A model generated the notes under the pieces. The model saw nothing but the letters and a program-made list of their open reading frames with translations. It made no database searches and was not told where the DNA came from. This document shows positions 50,737-58,832 of a stretch of 64,000 nucleotides of DNA, piece by piece. Source of the DNA: CAZVCG01 sp964626265 (GTDB lineage: Bacteria > Pseudomonadota > Alphaproteobacteria > UBA9219); the NCBI GenBank assembly GCA_964626265.1, contig CAZVCG010000003.1:1-64000 (forward strand), in the 5' to 3' direction. The translations under genes were made by a program, and so were the position numbers. Each line of letters begins with the position of its first letter. Position 1 is the first letter of the stretch.

Positions 50737-51654
50737 TTATTTCTCTTCCTCAACCTTCGGCGGTTCGACGAGACGTTTCGCCGGCGCGCCGCGGCGTATC
50801 GCGCGTCCGTGCTCGAAACGCGCTTGCAACGCTTCGCCATCGCCCGCCGCAATTTCCTTTTCCAGCGCATCCAGATCGCCCCGAAACCGCTTAAGAATAT
50901 CCAGAACGGCTTCGCGGTTGTTCAGAAAAACGTCGCGCCACATGACGGGATCGCTTGCCGCTACGCGGGTCAAATCGCGGAACGACGTTCCGGCGAAATT
51001 GATGACCTCCTGCCCTAGATCGCCCGCCAGCGTATCCGCCGTGCCGATGGCCGTAAACGCTACGCAATGCGGCAGGTGCGATACCATTGCCAACACGCGG
51101 TCGTGATGCGCAGGCTCCATCGTCTCGACCTTCGCCCCGCATTTCCGCAACAGCGTTTTGACCTTCTCCAAAGCCGACGCATCCGTCTTAGGCAACGGCG
51201 TCAGCAACCACCAGCGCTCATGGAACAATTCCGCGAAACCCGCGTCGGGGCCGGATTCTTCCGTGCCTGCTATCGGATGCCCCGGCACAAAATGAACGCC
51301 CGCCGAAATATGCGGCGCGATAGCGGCAATCGCGGCCTCTTTTACCGACCCGACGTCCGTAACGATGCATCCCTCCTTTAAATGCGGCCCAATCTGGGCC
51401 GCAACCGCGCCCAACGCGCCTACGGGCGTCGATAATACCACAAGGTCGGAGTCTTTCACCGCCGCGACATTGTCCGTCATCGCGTCGTCGACCAGCTCCA
51501 GTTCCAACGCCATCTTGACGTGCTTTTCGTTCGCGTCGCCGCAAACGATGGCGTTCGCCAAGCCGTTATGGCGCATCGCCAACGCCATCGACGACCCGAT
51601 CAGGCCGATGCCGATGATGGCGACGCGTTCAAAAAGGGGCTGGGAGGAAGACAA
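50737..51654 (-). CDS. tyrA: Prephenate/arogenate dehydrogenase
   Basis: NAD(P)-dependent dehydrogenase of tyrosine synthesis. The 305 residues start with a Rossmann motif GIGLIGSSMALAMRHNG at 15-31, then LSTPVGALGAV, TDVGSVKEA, GHPIAGTEESGPDAGFAELF and HDRVLAMVSHLPHCVAF, the usual TyrA/TyrC marks. The only start that keeps the nucleotide fold is a TTG at 51654, with an in-frame stop 12 bases before it, so TTG initiation is likely. The nearby chorismate mutase gene makes its substrate. Prephenate versus arogenate preference cannot be told. Confidence 0.92.
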   Translation of the reverse strand: MSSSQPLFERVAIIGIGLIGSSMALAMRHNGLANAIVCGDANEKHVKMALELELVDDAMTDNVAAVKDSDLVVLSTPVGALGAVAAQIGPHLKEGCIVTDVGSVKEAAIAAIAPHISAGVHFVPGHPIAGTEESGPDAGFAELFHERWWLLTPLPKTDASALEKVKTLLRKCGAKVETMEPAHHDRVLAMVSHLPHCVAFTAIGTADTLAGDLGQEVINFAGTSFRDLTRVAASDPVMWRDVFLNNREAVLDILKRFRGDLDALEKEIAAGDGEALQARFEHGRAIRRGAPAKRLVEPPKVEEEK

Positions 51655-51703
51655 GGGGATAACTTATAGCGTGGAGGAATTTATTGCGTTCATGGCCAAG
51701 CGT

Positions 51704-52216
51704 TCATTTTGGATCGCACTTAACGGTAATTTTGGTCAACATGCCGGACTGAACAGAGTTCCTCGGATTGCCGTCCTTGCATGTCACGACGAGATTTAAT
51801 TCGCCTTTGTAGGTGAAGCACTTCGCCTGCACCGCGCTTTCTCCGATTGCTCCGATATAAGAGCTAGTCGTGCGCGCGCTGCACGTAAGGCTGGTTAAAT
51901 ATCCTGCATCTAGCGTCACAGCATAGTCATTTCCCGTGCGCTGCACGAAGACGCCTTGCGGCGCATCAATCGAATGACCTCCTTTGGCGTCATAACGTTC
52001 ATACTCCGGCGCCTCTTGCTGAACGGGAGTAATGACCCTGAGATTATTCGGCGCTTCGGGCTGAATGATGCCAAAACCTGGCGGCTTGGGCGCTTCGCCC
52101 GGATTCACCCCTGCCTCCTGCGCCTTGGCCATCTTGCCCAACATCATCACGCCGCAAAATGCCATCATGAAAACAATCGGTTTCTTTCCCGCGAGCCTTC
52201 TTGCAATTCCTGGCAT
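51704..52216 (-). CDS. Hypothetical secreted protein
   Basis: A 170-residue protein with a signal peptide (cleavage near AKA-QEA, residue 32), a proline-rich linker and a C-terminal domain with four cysteines that may form disulphides (LTCSARTT, AKCFTYKG, VVTCKDG, VKCDP). I do not recognise the family. It lies upstream of tyrA on the same strand, 49 bases before its start. Confidence 0.6.
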   Translation of the reverse strand: MPGIARRLAGKKPIVFMMAFCGVMMLGKMAKAQEAGVNPGEAPKPPGFGIIQPEAPNNLRVITPVQQEAPEYERYDAKGGHSIDAPQGVFVQRTGNDYAVTLDAGYLTSLTCSARTTSSYIGAIGESAVQAKCFTYKGELNLVVTCKDGNPRNSVQSGMLTKITVKCDPK

Positions 52217-52283
52217 TATCTTATTTTCTCCTTATGATTATTTATCCATTCAATTTATCTTTGAGCCAACTGATTGCAGCGAG

Positions 52284-52373
52284 GGGGACACAGCGAGGGG
52301 GACACAATAAAAAAGGCTTTAGCAATCGTTCAACTTCCTAACCGTCGTATCTTGCCTTTTTTATTGTGTCCCC
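52284..52373. repeat. GGGGACACAAT-type palindromic repeat, copy 2, with a short tandem duplication
   Basis: A perfect 20-bp inverted repeat (52298-52317 and 52354-52373) with the same GGGGACACAATAAAA outer part as the copy at 50613, but a different centre of 36 bases. On its left edge a 14-base unit (CAGCGAGGGGGACA) is present twice in tandem. Confidence 0.75.
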
Positions 52374-52431
52374 ATTGCCTTTCGCCGCTTGATGCTTTGA
52401 TTCAATTTAAAGTTAAACGGCTATATGTTGC

Positions 52432-53325
52432 TTACCTCCGCCCGCCCTTCAACGGCACGGCATACCCGCCCATCGGGGCAAGGTATTGCATGCGGCTGCC
52501 CAGCATGGCGCGCAAACGCGATAGGCGCGTGTCGGCGCGGCCAACGAAGCCATCGACTTCGGCGAGATAAAGCGTCGGCGCGGAACCGCCACGGCCCGTT
52601 GTTTGCGACATCAACTGGCGCACTTTGTAACCGGCCTTGCCGAGCAAACGCTTCATTTCCATTTCGGGCACGTGCACGCAATGCAAAGCCAGAAAGCTGC
52701 GATCATCGCCCGTCAGTTCGGGATACAGCTTGCCGACGACAAGACCTGAAGACATTGCGCGGCGCGCGTTGGAGCGTCCTGCCTTAAGCGGCTCAAACGG
52801 CAGCGTGGCAAAAACGGTCAATACGTTGGCTTTATCGCCAGCCAATAGAGGCCACCAGGAATCTTTTTCGCCTTGAATTGGAGGTGGAACGACGGCGATT
52901 GTCGCCTTGTTCGCTTGCACGGCCTTGATCGCGGCCATGGCAGTCGGCATTTCGACGAGAGGCGTAAAGGCGCCGAAATGGTCGCGCGCCATATCCCACA
53001 GGTCCGGCCCCTTCTCCGGCGCGTAAACGGCGACCTTCACCGGCCCCTCGAGAAGCGTGAACGCCGAAATCATCTCGCGCCAAAGGCGGATCACCAGCCC
53101 CTCGGGTAGCTTGCCCTGCGGACGACCCATCAATGCGCGCATCATCTGCGCCTCGCGGCCCGGCCTTATATAGATATGCTGCTTGCCCTTGTGCCTGCGC
53201 ACGGAATCGATGATTTCAGCCCGCTCCATAAGCATGGAATGCAGGGCGCTATCGATCTGGTCGATCTGCGCGCGCAGATCGGCCAAAGCCTGTTTGTCAG
53301 GGTTCACGGCAGGTTTAACGGGCAT
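52432..53325 (-). CDS. Chorismate mutase (AroQ domain) with C-terminal extension
   Basis: A 297-residue protein. Residues about 10-95 form an AroQ chorismate mutase: LADLRAQIDQIDSALHSMLMERAEII then the catalytic Arg/Lys positions in SVRRHKGK and YIRPGREAQMMRAL. The rest resembles a degenerate periplasmic-binding/prephenate dehydratase plus ACT-like region, but I see no intact dehydratase signature. It supplies prephenate for tyrA on the same strand, 0.8 kb away; a bifunctional role is uncertain. Confidence 0.8.
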   Translation of the reverse strand: MPVKPAVNPDKQALADLRAQIDQIDSALHSMLMERAEIIDSVRRHKGKQHIYIRPGREAQMMRALMGRPQGKLPEGLVIRLWREMISAFTLLEGPVKVAVYAPEKGPDLWDMARDHFGAFTPLVEMPTAMAAIKAVQANKATIAVVPPPIQGEKDSWWPLLAGDKANVLTVFATLPFEPLKAGRSNARRAMSSGLVVGKLYPELTGDDRSFLALHCVHVPEMEMKRLLGKAGYKVRQLMSQTTGRGGSAPTLYLAEVDGFVGRADTRLSRLRAMLGSRMQYLAPMGGYAVPLKGGRR

Positions 53326-53593
53326 GGCAGGTCTTTCAGTTATTCATTTCCAAGAGGTTAGCAAAGCAATTTAGCGCAAAACTTCCAGAAAGCCAAATGT
53401 GAATGCATGCAATGATTTATGGGAAAATTTCGGAATAATTACAGGTAAGAAAGCATAAAAGTCTCTACAACGTCATTAACCATAACACAGATTTTTCAGC
53501 GTATTCTTTGCCTACAAAGATGTTAGGGTCCGGACCCGAGATTTACGCAACAAATAGCTTTCTATACTGAGTTCAGTTTACGGAGAAAATAAT

Positions 53594-53767
53594 ATGGCCT
53601 CAAAAAGCCGCAAAGTCATTGCTATCGCATCGTCCTTGGCTTTCCTTACCTGTGCAGGTTACATCTTCACGCGCCTCGCCTCATGCGAGCGAAAGTATGA
53701 AACGCCCTCGGCAACATATAAAGCTCCCACCTTCAATAACCCCCGCGCACCAAAGCACGTGCCGTAA
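53594..53767 (+). CDS. Small hypothetical membrane or secreted protein
   Basis: A 57-residue frame: ATG GCC TCA at 53594 to TAA at 53767. Residues 8-27 (VIAIASSLAFLTCAGYIFTR) form one hydrophobic helix, followed by a polar proline-rich tail. GGAG eight bases before the ATG supports translation. The cysteine in the helix could suggest a lipoprotein, but no clean lipobox is present. Unknown function. Confidence 0.5.
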   Translation: MASKSRKVIAIASSLAFLTCAGYIFTRLASCERKYETPSATYKAPTFNNPRAPKHVP

Positions 53768-53839
53768 CGTATGTGCCAGAAGAGAATGCGTAAAAAGAAA
53801 ACAACCTACCTCACCTGAACACTGACGCGCGCGCCAAAA

Positions 53840-53866
53840 CCTCTCCTCCTTCTTTAGGAGGAGAGG
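53840..53866. repeat. Perfect 11-bp hairpin
   Basis: CCTCTCCTCCT (53840-53850), loop TCTTT, AGGAGGAGAGG (53856-53866). It might terminate the small gene upstream, but no U-run follows on either strand. Confidence 0.5.
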
Positions 53867-53910
53867 GCGGAAAATCTTAGGCTTACTTTAGCAAGGCTTA
53901 GATTTTCCGA

Positions 53911-54122
53911 ATGAGGTGGTCGGCGCGGTAAAAGTTAACGACGCCTACGCCTGACGTGTTGGCGTTAACCCTGTCGCGGGGCTTTTTTAACATTTCACGC
54001 AAAATGTGCGCCACGGTTTCAGGCATTTTGGGCGCCTTTTGGAGGAGGATTTTGGCATGATCGGCCCGAAAAAAGGAGGATTTCGGCATTATAGACGCAA
54101 AAAAATCCTGAAATTCGGGGCG
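53911..54122. repeat. ~210-bp inverted repeat element, left arm
   Basis: This stretch reappears inverted at 55772-55983 on the other side of the methyltransferase/gloB pair. A 41-base core (54051-54091) is identical in both arms; the rest agrees in blocks with small differences and indels. A GTTAAC-based stem (53934-53939 with 53964-53969) is kept in the other arm with changed bases. A 77-codon minus-strand frame exists here but is broken in the other arm, so the element is probably non-coding. Confidence 0.8.
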
Positions 54123-54163
54123 CAAACGCAATCGTTTTTGTGCGGCATTTAATGCGTCAATCT

Positions 54164-54189
54164 GCCCCCGAATTCGGGGGCGCTTTTTG
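54164..54189. terminator. Palindrome with U-run, possible terminator
   Basis: GCCCCCGAATTCGGGGGC (54164-54181), a perfect palindrome, followed on the plus strand by CTTTTTG. The adjoining methyltransferase gene ends here on the minus strand, where the U-run is missing, so termination would act on rightward transcripts. Confidence 0.45.
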
Positions 54190-54194
54190 CCGTT

Positions 54195-54938
54195 CTATCC
54201 CGCCGGAACAGGACCCGAAGGAACGGGGAAAGGCAGGGGCAAAACGAGGCGTCGCGAGGGTACGCGCGACTTTGTCAAGATGCCGCCCATAATCTGTTTG
54301 CTGGCTTCCATGACGAGCAGGCCGCCGAAGCCCGGAAACAGCCAGCCGGCCCCCTTTTCCATGACGTCGGCCAACGCCAGCATGGGCCGCGCCTGAACCG
54401 GCGGCATAATCAGCGCCCGCCATGAGCGATCGATCAGGAAACCTTGATTGCGTAACGCCTGCTTCAACTGCGACGACGAATAAGGCTGGCCCGTGCCGAA
54501 CGGCGTGCGGTCGCTGTGCGCCCACAGGCCGCGTCGGTTGGGCACGATGAAAAGCGCCTGTCCGTTGGCTCTCAGCACACGCCACGCCTCGCGCAAAAGC
54601 GCGTCCGGCTCGCGGGAGGTCTCCAGCGCGTGCATCACGATGACCCTGTCCACGCACTCGTCCGGTAACGGCAAATTATTTAAATCCGTTAAGCATGTTT
54701 TATTCGGGCCTTCGCGCGGCCAATAGGCTACTCCCTGCTCGCCCGGCATCATGACCAGCAAATTTCCCGCTTTTTCAAGCCAGGGACGCAAAAGAGGCGT
54801 TCCATAACCCAGAGCCAGCACCGTTTGACCCTCTATCTGGGGCCAAATTTTGGCCAAACGCGCGCGCAGCAGACGGCGCGCCGTCTGACCCAACGGATTT
54901 ATATAAAATTCTCTTAAATCAACGATATCGAGGCTCAT
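54195..54938 (-). CDS. SAM-dependent methyltransferase (class I)
   Basis: A 247-residue methyltransferase of the Methyltransf_11 type. The SAM region is VLALGYGTPLLRPWL (degenerate compared with the usual GxGxG) and DRVIVMHALETSREPDALLREAWRVLRANGQALFIVPN. An ATG at 54947 is also open, but starting at 54938 (MSLDIVDLREFY) matches how this alphaproteobacterial family usually begins, and GAGG precedes it closely. It is divergent from gloB with a 37-base gap, a frequent pairing. The substrate is unknown. The pair is enclosed by the 210-bp inverted repeats. Confidence 0.82.
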   Translation of the reverse strand: MSLDIVDLREFYINPLGQTARRLLRARLAKIWPQIEGQTVLALGYGTPLLRPWLEKAGNLLVMMPGEQGVAYWPREGPNKTCLTDLNNLPLPDECVDRVIVMHALETSREPDALLREAWRVLRANGQALFIVPNRRGLWAHSDRTPFGTGQPYSSSQLKQALRNQGFLIDRSWRALIMPPVQARPMLALADVMEKGAGWLFPGFGGLLVMEASKQIMGGILTKSRVPSRRLVLPLPFPVPSGPVPAG

Positions 54939-54975
54939 TAACCTCATCTTAGCACGACCTTGTCACAATAGTCCC

Positions 54976-55767
54976 ATGACTTTTTCGATCGATATTTTGC
55001 CTTCGGGCGCCGACAATTATATTTACATAGTAAGCGACTCCGCGCTGGGCCTTGCGATGGCCGTCGATCCGGGCGATGCGGACGTCGTGCTGCGCTTTTT
55101 GCGGAAAAAAGACCTGCACCTCGCGCTCATCCTGAACACTCATCACCACCACGACCACACGGGCGGCAACGCCAAGCTTCAGCATGAATACGGCGCGCCG
55201 ACCATCGGCCCTTCGAAGGAAGAAACGTTCATCGAGGGCCTTTCGCGCACGGTGGATGACGGCGCTGTGGTGACGTTCTCCGACCTCAAGGGCCAGGTTA
55301 TCGAAACGCCGGGGCATACCGTCGGCCATACGGCTTATTACTTTCCGACACTCAAAGCGCTGTTCACGGGCGATTGCCTTTTTTCGCTTGGGTGCGGCAG
55401 GCTTTTCGAAGGCTCGGCGGCGGATATGTGGAAATCTCTGACAAAGCTGCGCGCGCTGCCGGACGACACGCTCGTCTATGCGGGCCATGAATACACCGAG
55501 CGCAACGGGCAATTCGCCTTGCTTCTCGACAAGAACAATGGCGACCTGAAATTACGCGTGTCCGAGGTGGAATCGCTCCGCAAAAAGGGCGCACCGGCCC
55601 TGCCTTCGCTGCTTGGAATTGAGAAGAAATTGAACCCGTTCTTGCGCGTCGATGACCCCGTTTTTCAGAAGGTTCTGAGCAAGACGGGTTTCCCCACAGA
55701 CGGGGCCGATCCCGCCGCCATTTTCGGGGCGCTCCGCGCCGCCAAAGACCGCTTCGAAGGGCGGTAA
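54976..55767 (+). CDS. gloB: Hydroxyacylglutathione hydrolase (glyoxalase II)
   Basis: Hydrolyses S-D-lactoylglutathione in methylglyoxal detoxification. The 263-residue metallo-beta-lactamase-fold protein has the metal motif THHHHDHTGG near residue 56, ETPGHTVGHTAYYF, FTGDCLFSLGCGRLFEG and the C-terminal YAGHEYTERNGQFAL and NPFLRVDDP segments that bind glutathione. It stands divergent from the methyltransferase gene. Confidence 0.95.
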   Translation: MTFSIDILPSGADNYIYIVSDSALGLAMAVDPGDADVVLRFLRKKDLHLALILNTHHHHDHTGGNAKLQHEYGAPTIGPSKEETFIEGLSRTVDDGAVVTFSDLKGQVIETPGHTVGHTAYYFPTLKALFTGDCLFSLGCGRLFEGSAADMWKSLTKLRALPDDTLVYAGHEYTERNGQFALLLDKNNGDLKLRVSEVESLRKKGAPALPSLLGIEKKLNPFLRVDDPVFQKVLSKTGFPTDGADPAAIFGALRAAKDRFEGR

Positions 55768-55771
55768 AAAT

Positions 55772-55983
55772 CGCCCCCGAATTTCATGATTTTTTTGCGC
55801 CTAATGCCGAAATCCTCCTTTTTTCGGGCCGATCATGCCAAATTTGTCCTCCAAAACAGCCTCAAAATGCCGAAAATCGTGGCGCATGTTTTATGCGAAT
55901 AGCAAAAAAGTCGCCGCGCCATAGTTAATGCGCCAATTCAAGCGTAGGCGTAATTAACTATTTGACGCTCCGGCCACCTCACC
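55772..55983. repeat. ~210-bp inverted repeat element, right arm
   Basis: Reverse complement of the 53911-54122 element, starting four bases after the gloB stop. The identical 41-base core is at 55802-55842. The GTTAAC stem of the left arm appears as AGTTAAT (55923-55929) with ATTAACT (55953-55959): one C-G pair has become T-A, so pairing is preserved. Relative to its neighbouring gene the element has the same orientation and place (3' side) as the left arm. Confidence 0.8.
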
Positions 55984-55995
55984 ATAGTGTTTAAA

Positions 55996-57789
55996 TTATA
56001 AAATCTCTTCAACATCGGCATCAACATAAGCCAGATGCTGTTGCCAGAGCGTGAGGAACGGACCTTTGGTCTCCGTCATGTTGCGGAAAGCGCCTTGCTG
56101 AATAATCTCGCCGCCACGGATAAGACAGATCCAATCAAAGCGCGGCAGCAGATGCAGACGATGCACCGAAGCGATGATCGTCTTTTCCGGCATGGCGGCA
56201 AACAGTCTGTCGAAAATCAAGCTTTCGGTTTCCATATCGACGTTGCTCGTCGGCTCATCGAGCAAGAGCAGCGATGAATCCCGCGCCGCCAAAAGACCGC
56301 GCGCCAAAGCTAATCTCTGTTTCTGGCCGCCGGACAGGTTCACGCCGCGCTCACGAATATCGGTTTCAATGTCCTCCGGCAACTGTGTGATCACGTCGTT
56401 AAAGGTCGTGATGCGCAACACTTCTTCGACCGCCATTTCAGGAATATTGATGCCAAGCGTGAGGTTGTAGCGGATCGTGTTCTCGAAAATCTCGGCATCT
56501 TGCGGAATGAGCGTCGTGAACGACGACAACGGCTTGAGCGTGTCATAAACCTCATGATCCAACGTCAGCTTGACGCTTTGCGCGTCATAGAAACCGCGCA
56601 TAAGGGCAAGCAACGTCGTTTTGCCCGCGCCGCTTGTCCCGACAAGCGCGATTTTCTGACCTGCACGAAACGCCAGATGCACGTTACGTAAATGATGAAG
56701 CTTTTCATCGCCTTCGTGATGCGTGAAGTTGAGGTTGCGGATGTCGATGCTTTGCCAGTCGCGCACTTCTTCGTCCACCAAAGGAATGCCCAGGCGCTTG
56801 TGATCCTCAAGTATGGGATCGACCGATTTTACGTCAATACGCAAGCGCATGAGTTGTTCGGCGGACATCATGCCTTGGTAAAAGATCTGGTTAATCATAA
56901 GCTGGTATTGAAATATCGCAACTACAACGCCGATATCGAGCGGCCTGCCGAGCCAATGGGTCAGCGCGATATAGGAACCCACCTGTCCCGCCTGCAGGCA
57001 AACGAGGATGACGCTGACTGTTCCCCATTTGAATTCGGTCAACGGGCCTTCACGCCATGTGGGATGGCGCATCGCCAGAAAACGGCGGCGAATCTCGCGG
57101 TGCGTACTCCTCTGCAAGCGCAGCGTCATGACCGTCACGATATTGCCGATGTAATCGAAAACTCCCGCCGTCAGCCTGTGTTCGCGTTCGTTGACAATGC
57201 CGACTATGGGTATAAGGATTTTATCGTATGCCCGGATAATCAGATATAGAGCCATGCAGAAAACAACCGCTGTCACAGCGATCCAGACGTTGAACCAGCC
57301 AAGCATGGCCAAACTGCCGATCAGGCGCGTGGTCAGACTGATTTGCATGAATTGTTCCTGCGCGAACCTGAAAAGGGCTTTGCCCGCTTTCGTCACGCGG
57401 TTTATGGTGTCGCCCGTGTGATGATCCTGATGCCAACGAAGCGGCATCTCGGTTACCTTGCGGTAAAGCGACGTGACGTAACGGCGATAAATGGAATACG
57501 CCAGACGGCGTTCGATCACCCGCGACGGACCATGGCACGCCCAGAAGCCAAGGATCGTAGCGGCGTAAACGCCGCACCACGTCAAGGCATGAGGCACAAG
57601 CCTTTCGCCTCCGGCCTGTACGGCATTGACGATATGAGCCAGGACAATAGGCTGCGCCACGCCGAAGAGGTTGGCTATAACGCTTAAGGCATAGAATAGA
57701 GCCATGCGCCAGCGGTCCCCGCGGGCGTAATGCCACGTCTGTCGGAAAAGAAAGACAAAGGCGTTTTGGAGAGATGAGGACATCCCCAT
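55996..57789 (-). CDS. ABC transporter, fused permease and ATPase (exporter type)
   Basis: A 597-residue half-transporter. Six membrane helices in residues about 25-310 are followed by the nucleotide-binding domain with the Walker A GTSGAGKTT, the Q-loop at LIPQDAEIF, the signature LSGGQKQRLALARGL, the Walker B LLLLDEPTSN and a switch histidine in ASVHRLH. It should work as a homodimer; the substrate (lipid, peptide or drug) is unknown. The start has no clear ribosome binding site; a second ATG lies two codons in. Confidence 0.9.
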   Translation of the reverse strand: MGMSSSLQNAFVFLFRQTWHYARGDRWRMALFYALSVIANLFGVAQPIVLAHIVNAVQAGGERLVPHALTWCGVYAATILGFWACHGPSRVIERRLAYSIYRRYVTSLYRKVTEMPLRWHQDHHTGDTINRVTKAGKALFRFAQEQFMQISLTTRLIGSLAMLGWFNVWIAVTAVVFCMALYLIIRAYDKILIPIVGIVNEREHRLTAGVFDYIGNIVTVMTLRLQRSTHREIRRRFLAMRHPTWREGPLTEFKWGTVSVILVCLQAGQVGSYIALTHWLGRPLDIGVVVAIFQYQLMINQIFYQGMMSAEQLMRLRIDVKSVDPILEDHKRLGIPLVDEEVRDWQSIDIRNLNFTHHEGDEKLHHLRNVHLAFRAGQKIALVGTSGAGKTTLLALMRGFYDAQSVKLTLDHEVYDTLKPLSSFTTLIPQDAEIFENTIRYNLTLGINIPEMAVEEVLRITTFNDVITQLPEDIETDIRERGVNLSGGQKQRLALARGLLAARDSSLLLLDEPTSNVDMETESLIFDRLFAAMPEKTIIASVHRLHLLPRFDWICLIRGGEIIQQGAFRNMTETKGPFLTLWQQHLAYVDADVEEIL

Positions 57790-57841
57790 GGGTTAGCAGA
57801 TATAAGCGTATATTGGTAGAAGAACGCATACGAATAAAGGC

Positions 57842-57867
57842 GTCATTCCCGCGAAAGCGGGAATGAC
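57842..57867. repeat. GTCATTCCCGC palindrome
   Basis: GTCATTCCCGC-gaaa-GCGGGAATGAC, a perfect 11-bp stem, between the ABC gene start and the phaB stop. The same GTCATTCC wording begins the 132-bp element at 49751; this looks like a short member of that family and may also act as a weak terminator for the pha operon. Confidence 0.7.
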
Positions 57868-57872
57868 ACAGC

Positions 57873-58595
57873 CTACGCCATATACTGGCCGCCGTTGATG
57901 GCGAGCGTCGCGCCGGTCATGAAGCCGTTGTTTTCGTCGGCCAGAAAAACCACCGTCCGCGCGATTTCCTCGGCATGGCCAAGACGTTTCACCGGGATCT
58001 TGGCGACGATTTTCTCCAAAATCTCGGGCGATACGGCGCGGACCATTTCGGTGTCGATGTAGCCGGGCGCAATGGCGTTGACCGTGATGCCTTTGCTGGC
58101 CGATTCAAGCGCCAAGGCCTTGGTGAAGCCGATGATACCAGCCTTGGTCGCGGCATAGTTGGTTTGACCCGCCTGCCCGGCCTGGCCGTTGATCGAGCTG
58201 ATATTGATAATGCGCCCGAAGCCGCGATTCCGCATTCCTTCGATGACGAGACGCGTCATGTTGAACATCGAGTTCAGGTTGGTATTGATGACTTCGTTCC
58301 ATTGCGACGGGGTCATTTTGTGCAAAAACCCGTCACGCGTGATGCCCGCGTTGTTCACCAAAATTGAAACGTTGCCTAAATCCTTTTCGATTTTACGAAC
58401 GCCTTTTTCGCAAGCGGCGAAATCGCTGACATCGAACTTGTAATTGGCGACTCCCGTGTTTTCGCTGAACGTTTCGGCCGCCTTGTCGTTGCCTTGATAG
58501 GTCGCCGCTACCTTGTACCCAACCCCGTGCAAAGCTACGCTTATGGCCGCGCCTATCCCGCGGGTACCACCCGTTACCACAGCTACTTTTGACAT
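57873..58595 (-). CDS. phaB: Acetoacetyl-CoA reductase
   Basis: NADPH-dependent reductase that forms (R)-3-hydroxybutyryl-CoA for polyhydroxybutyrate. The 240-residue short-chain dehydrogenase has TGGTRGIGAAIS near residue 8, NNAGITRDGFLHKM, the catalytic Ser in INISSINGQ and YAATKAG, and the family stretch GQAGQTNYAATKAGIIGFTKALALE. It is third in the phaA-tautomerase-phaB operon; no polymerase gene (phaC) is in the window. Confidence 0.93.
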   Translation of the reverse strand: MSKVAVVTGGTRGIGAAISVALHGVGYKVAATYQGNDKAAETFSENTGVANYKFDVSDFAACEKGVRKIEKDLGNVSILVNNAGITRDGFLHKMTPSQWNEVINTNLNSMFNMTRLVIEGMRNRGFGRIINISSINGQAGQAGQTNYAATKAGIIGFTKALALESASKGITVNAIAPGYIDTEMVRAVSPEILEKIVAKIPVKRLGHAEEIARTVVFLADENNGFMTGATLAINGGQYMA

Positions 58596-58597
58596 TT

Positions 58598-58831
58598 TTA
58601 CGCCTTTCTACGTTTCCTCGATGATTTTTGTTTTTTTGCCGTATTCTTCTCGTTGTCGCAGTACAGCACACCCGCCGTCGCGTTTTGCTCCTTGGCCATT
58701 TCGTTGATGACGATATGTACCTTGGCCGGGGGAATTTTAAGAGCGTCACATACCGCGTCCGTCACAGCCTTGGCCACGGCCCTTTTGGCTTTCAGATCGC
58801 GTTTGATCATATGAACGATGACGTAAGGCAT
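58598..58831 (-). CDS. 4-oxalocrotonate tautomerase family protein
   Basis: A 77-residue tautomerase-fold protein. The mature N-terminal proline that acts as base in the family directly follows Met1 (MPYVIVHMIKRDLKAKRAVAKAVTDAV). The C-terminal 15 residues are a lysine-rich tail absent from short 4-OT enzymes. The frame is open from 58936, but GGAGAG five bases before the ATG at 58831 and the family N-terminus fix the start. It lies one base after phaA and two bases before phaB, so it is co-expressed with the PHB precursor genes; its substrate there is unknown. Confidence 0.85.
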   Translation of the reverse strand: MPYVIVHMIKRDLKAKRAVAKAVTDAVCDALKIPPAKVHIVINEMAKEQNATAGVLYCDNEKNTAKKQKSSRKRRKA

Positions 58832-58832
58832 T

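Noticed and set aside
53898..54131. 77-codon minus-strand frame within the left 210-bp arm
   Set aside because: The same stretch in the right arm has a two-base length difference that breaks the frame, so protein coding is not conserved between copies.
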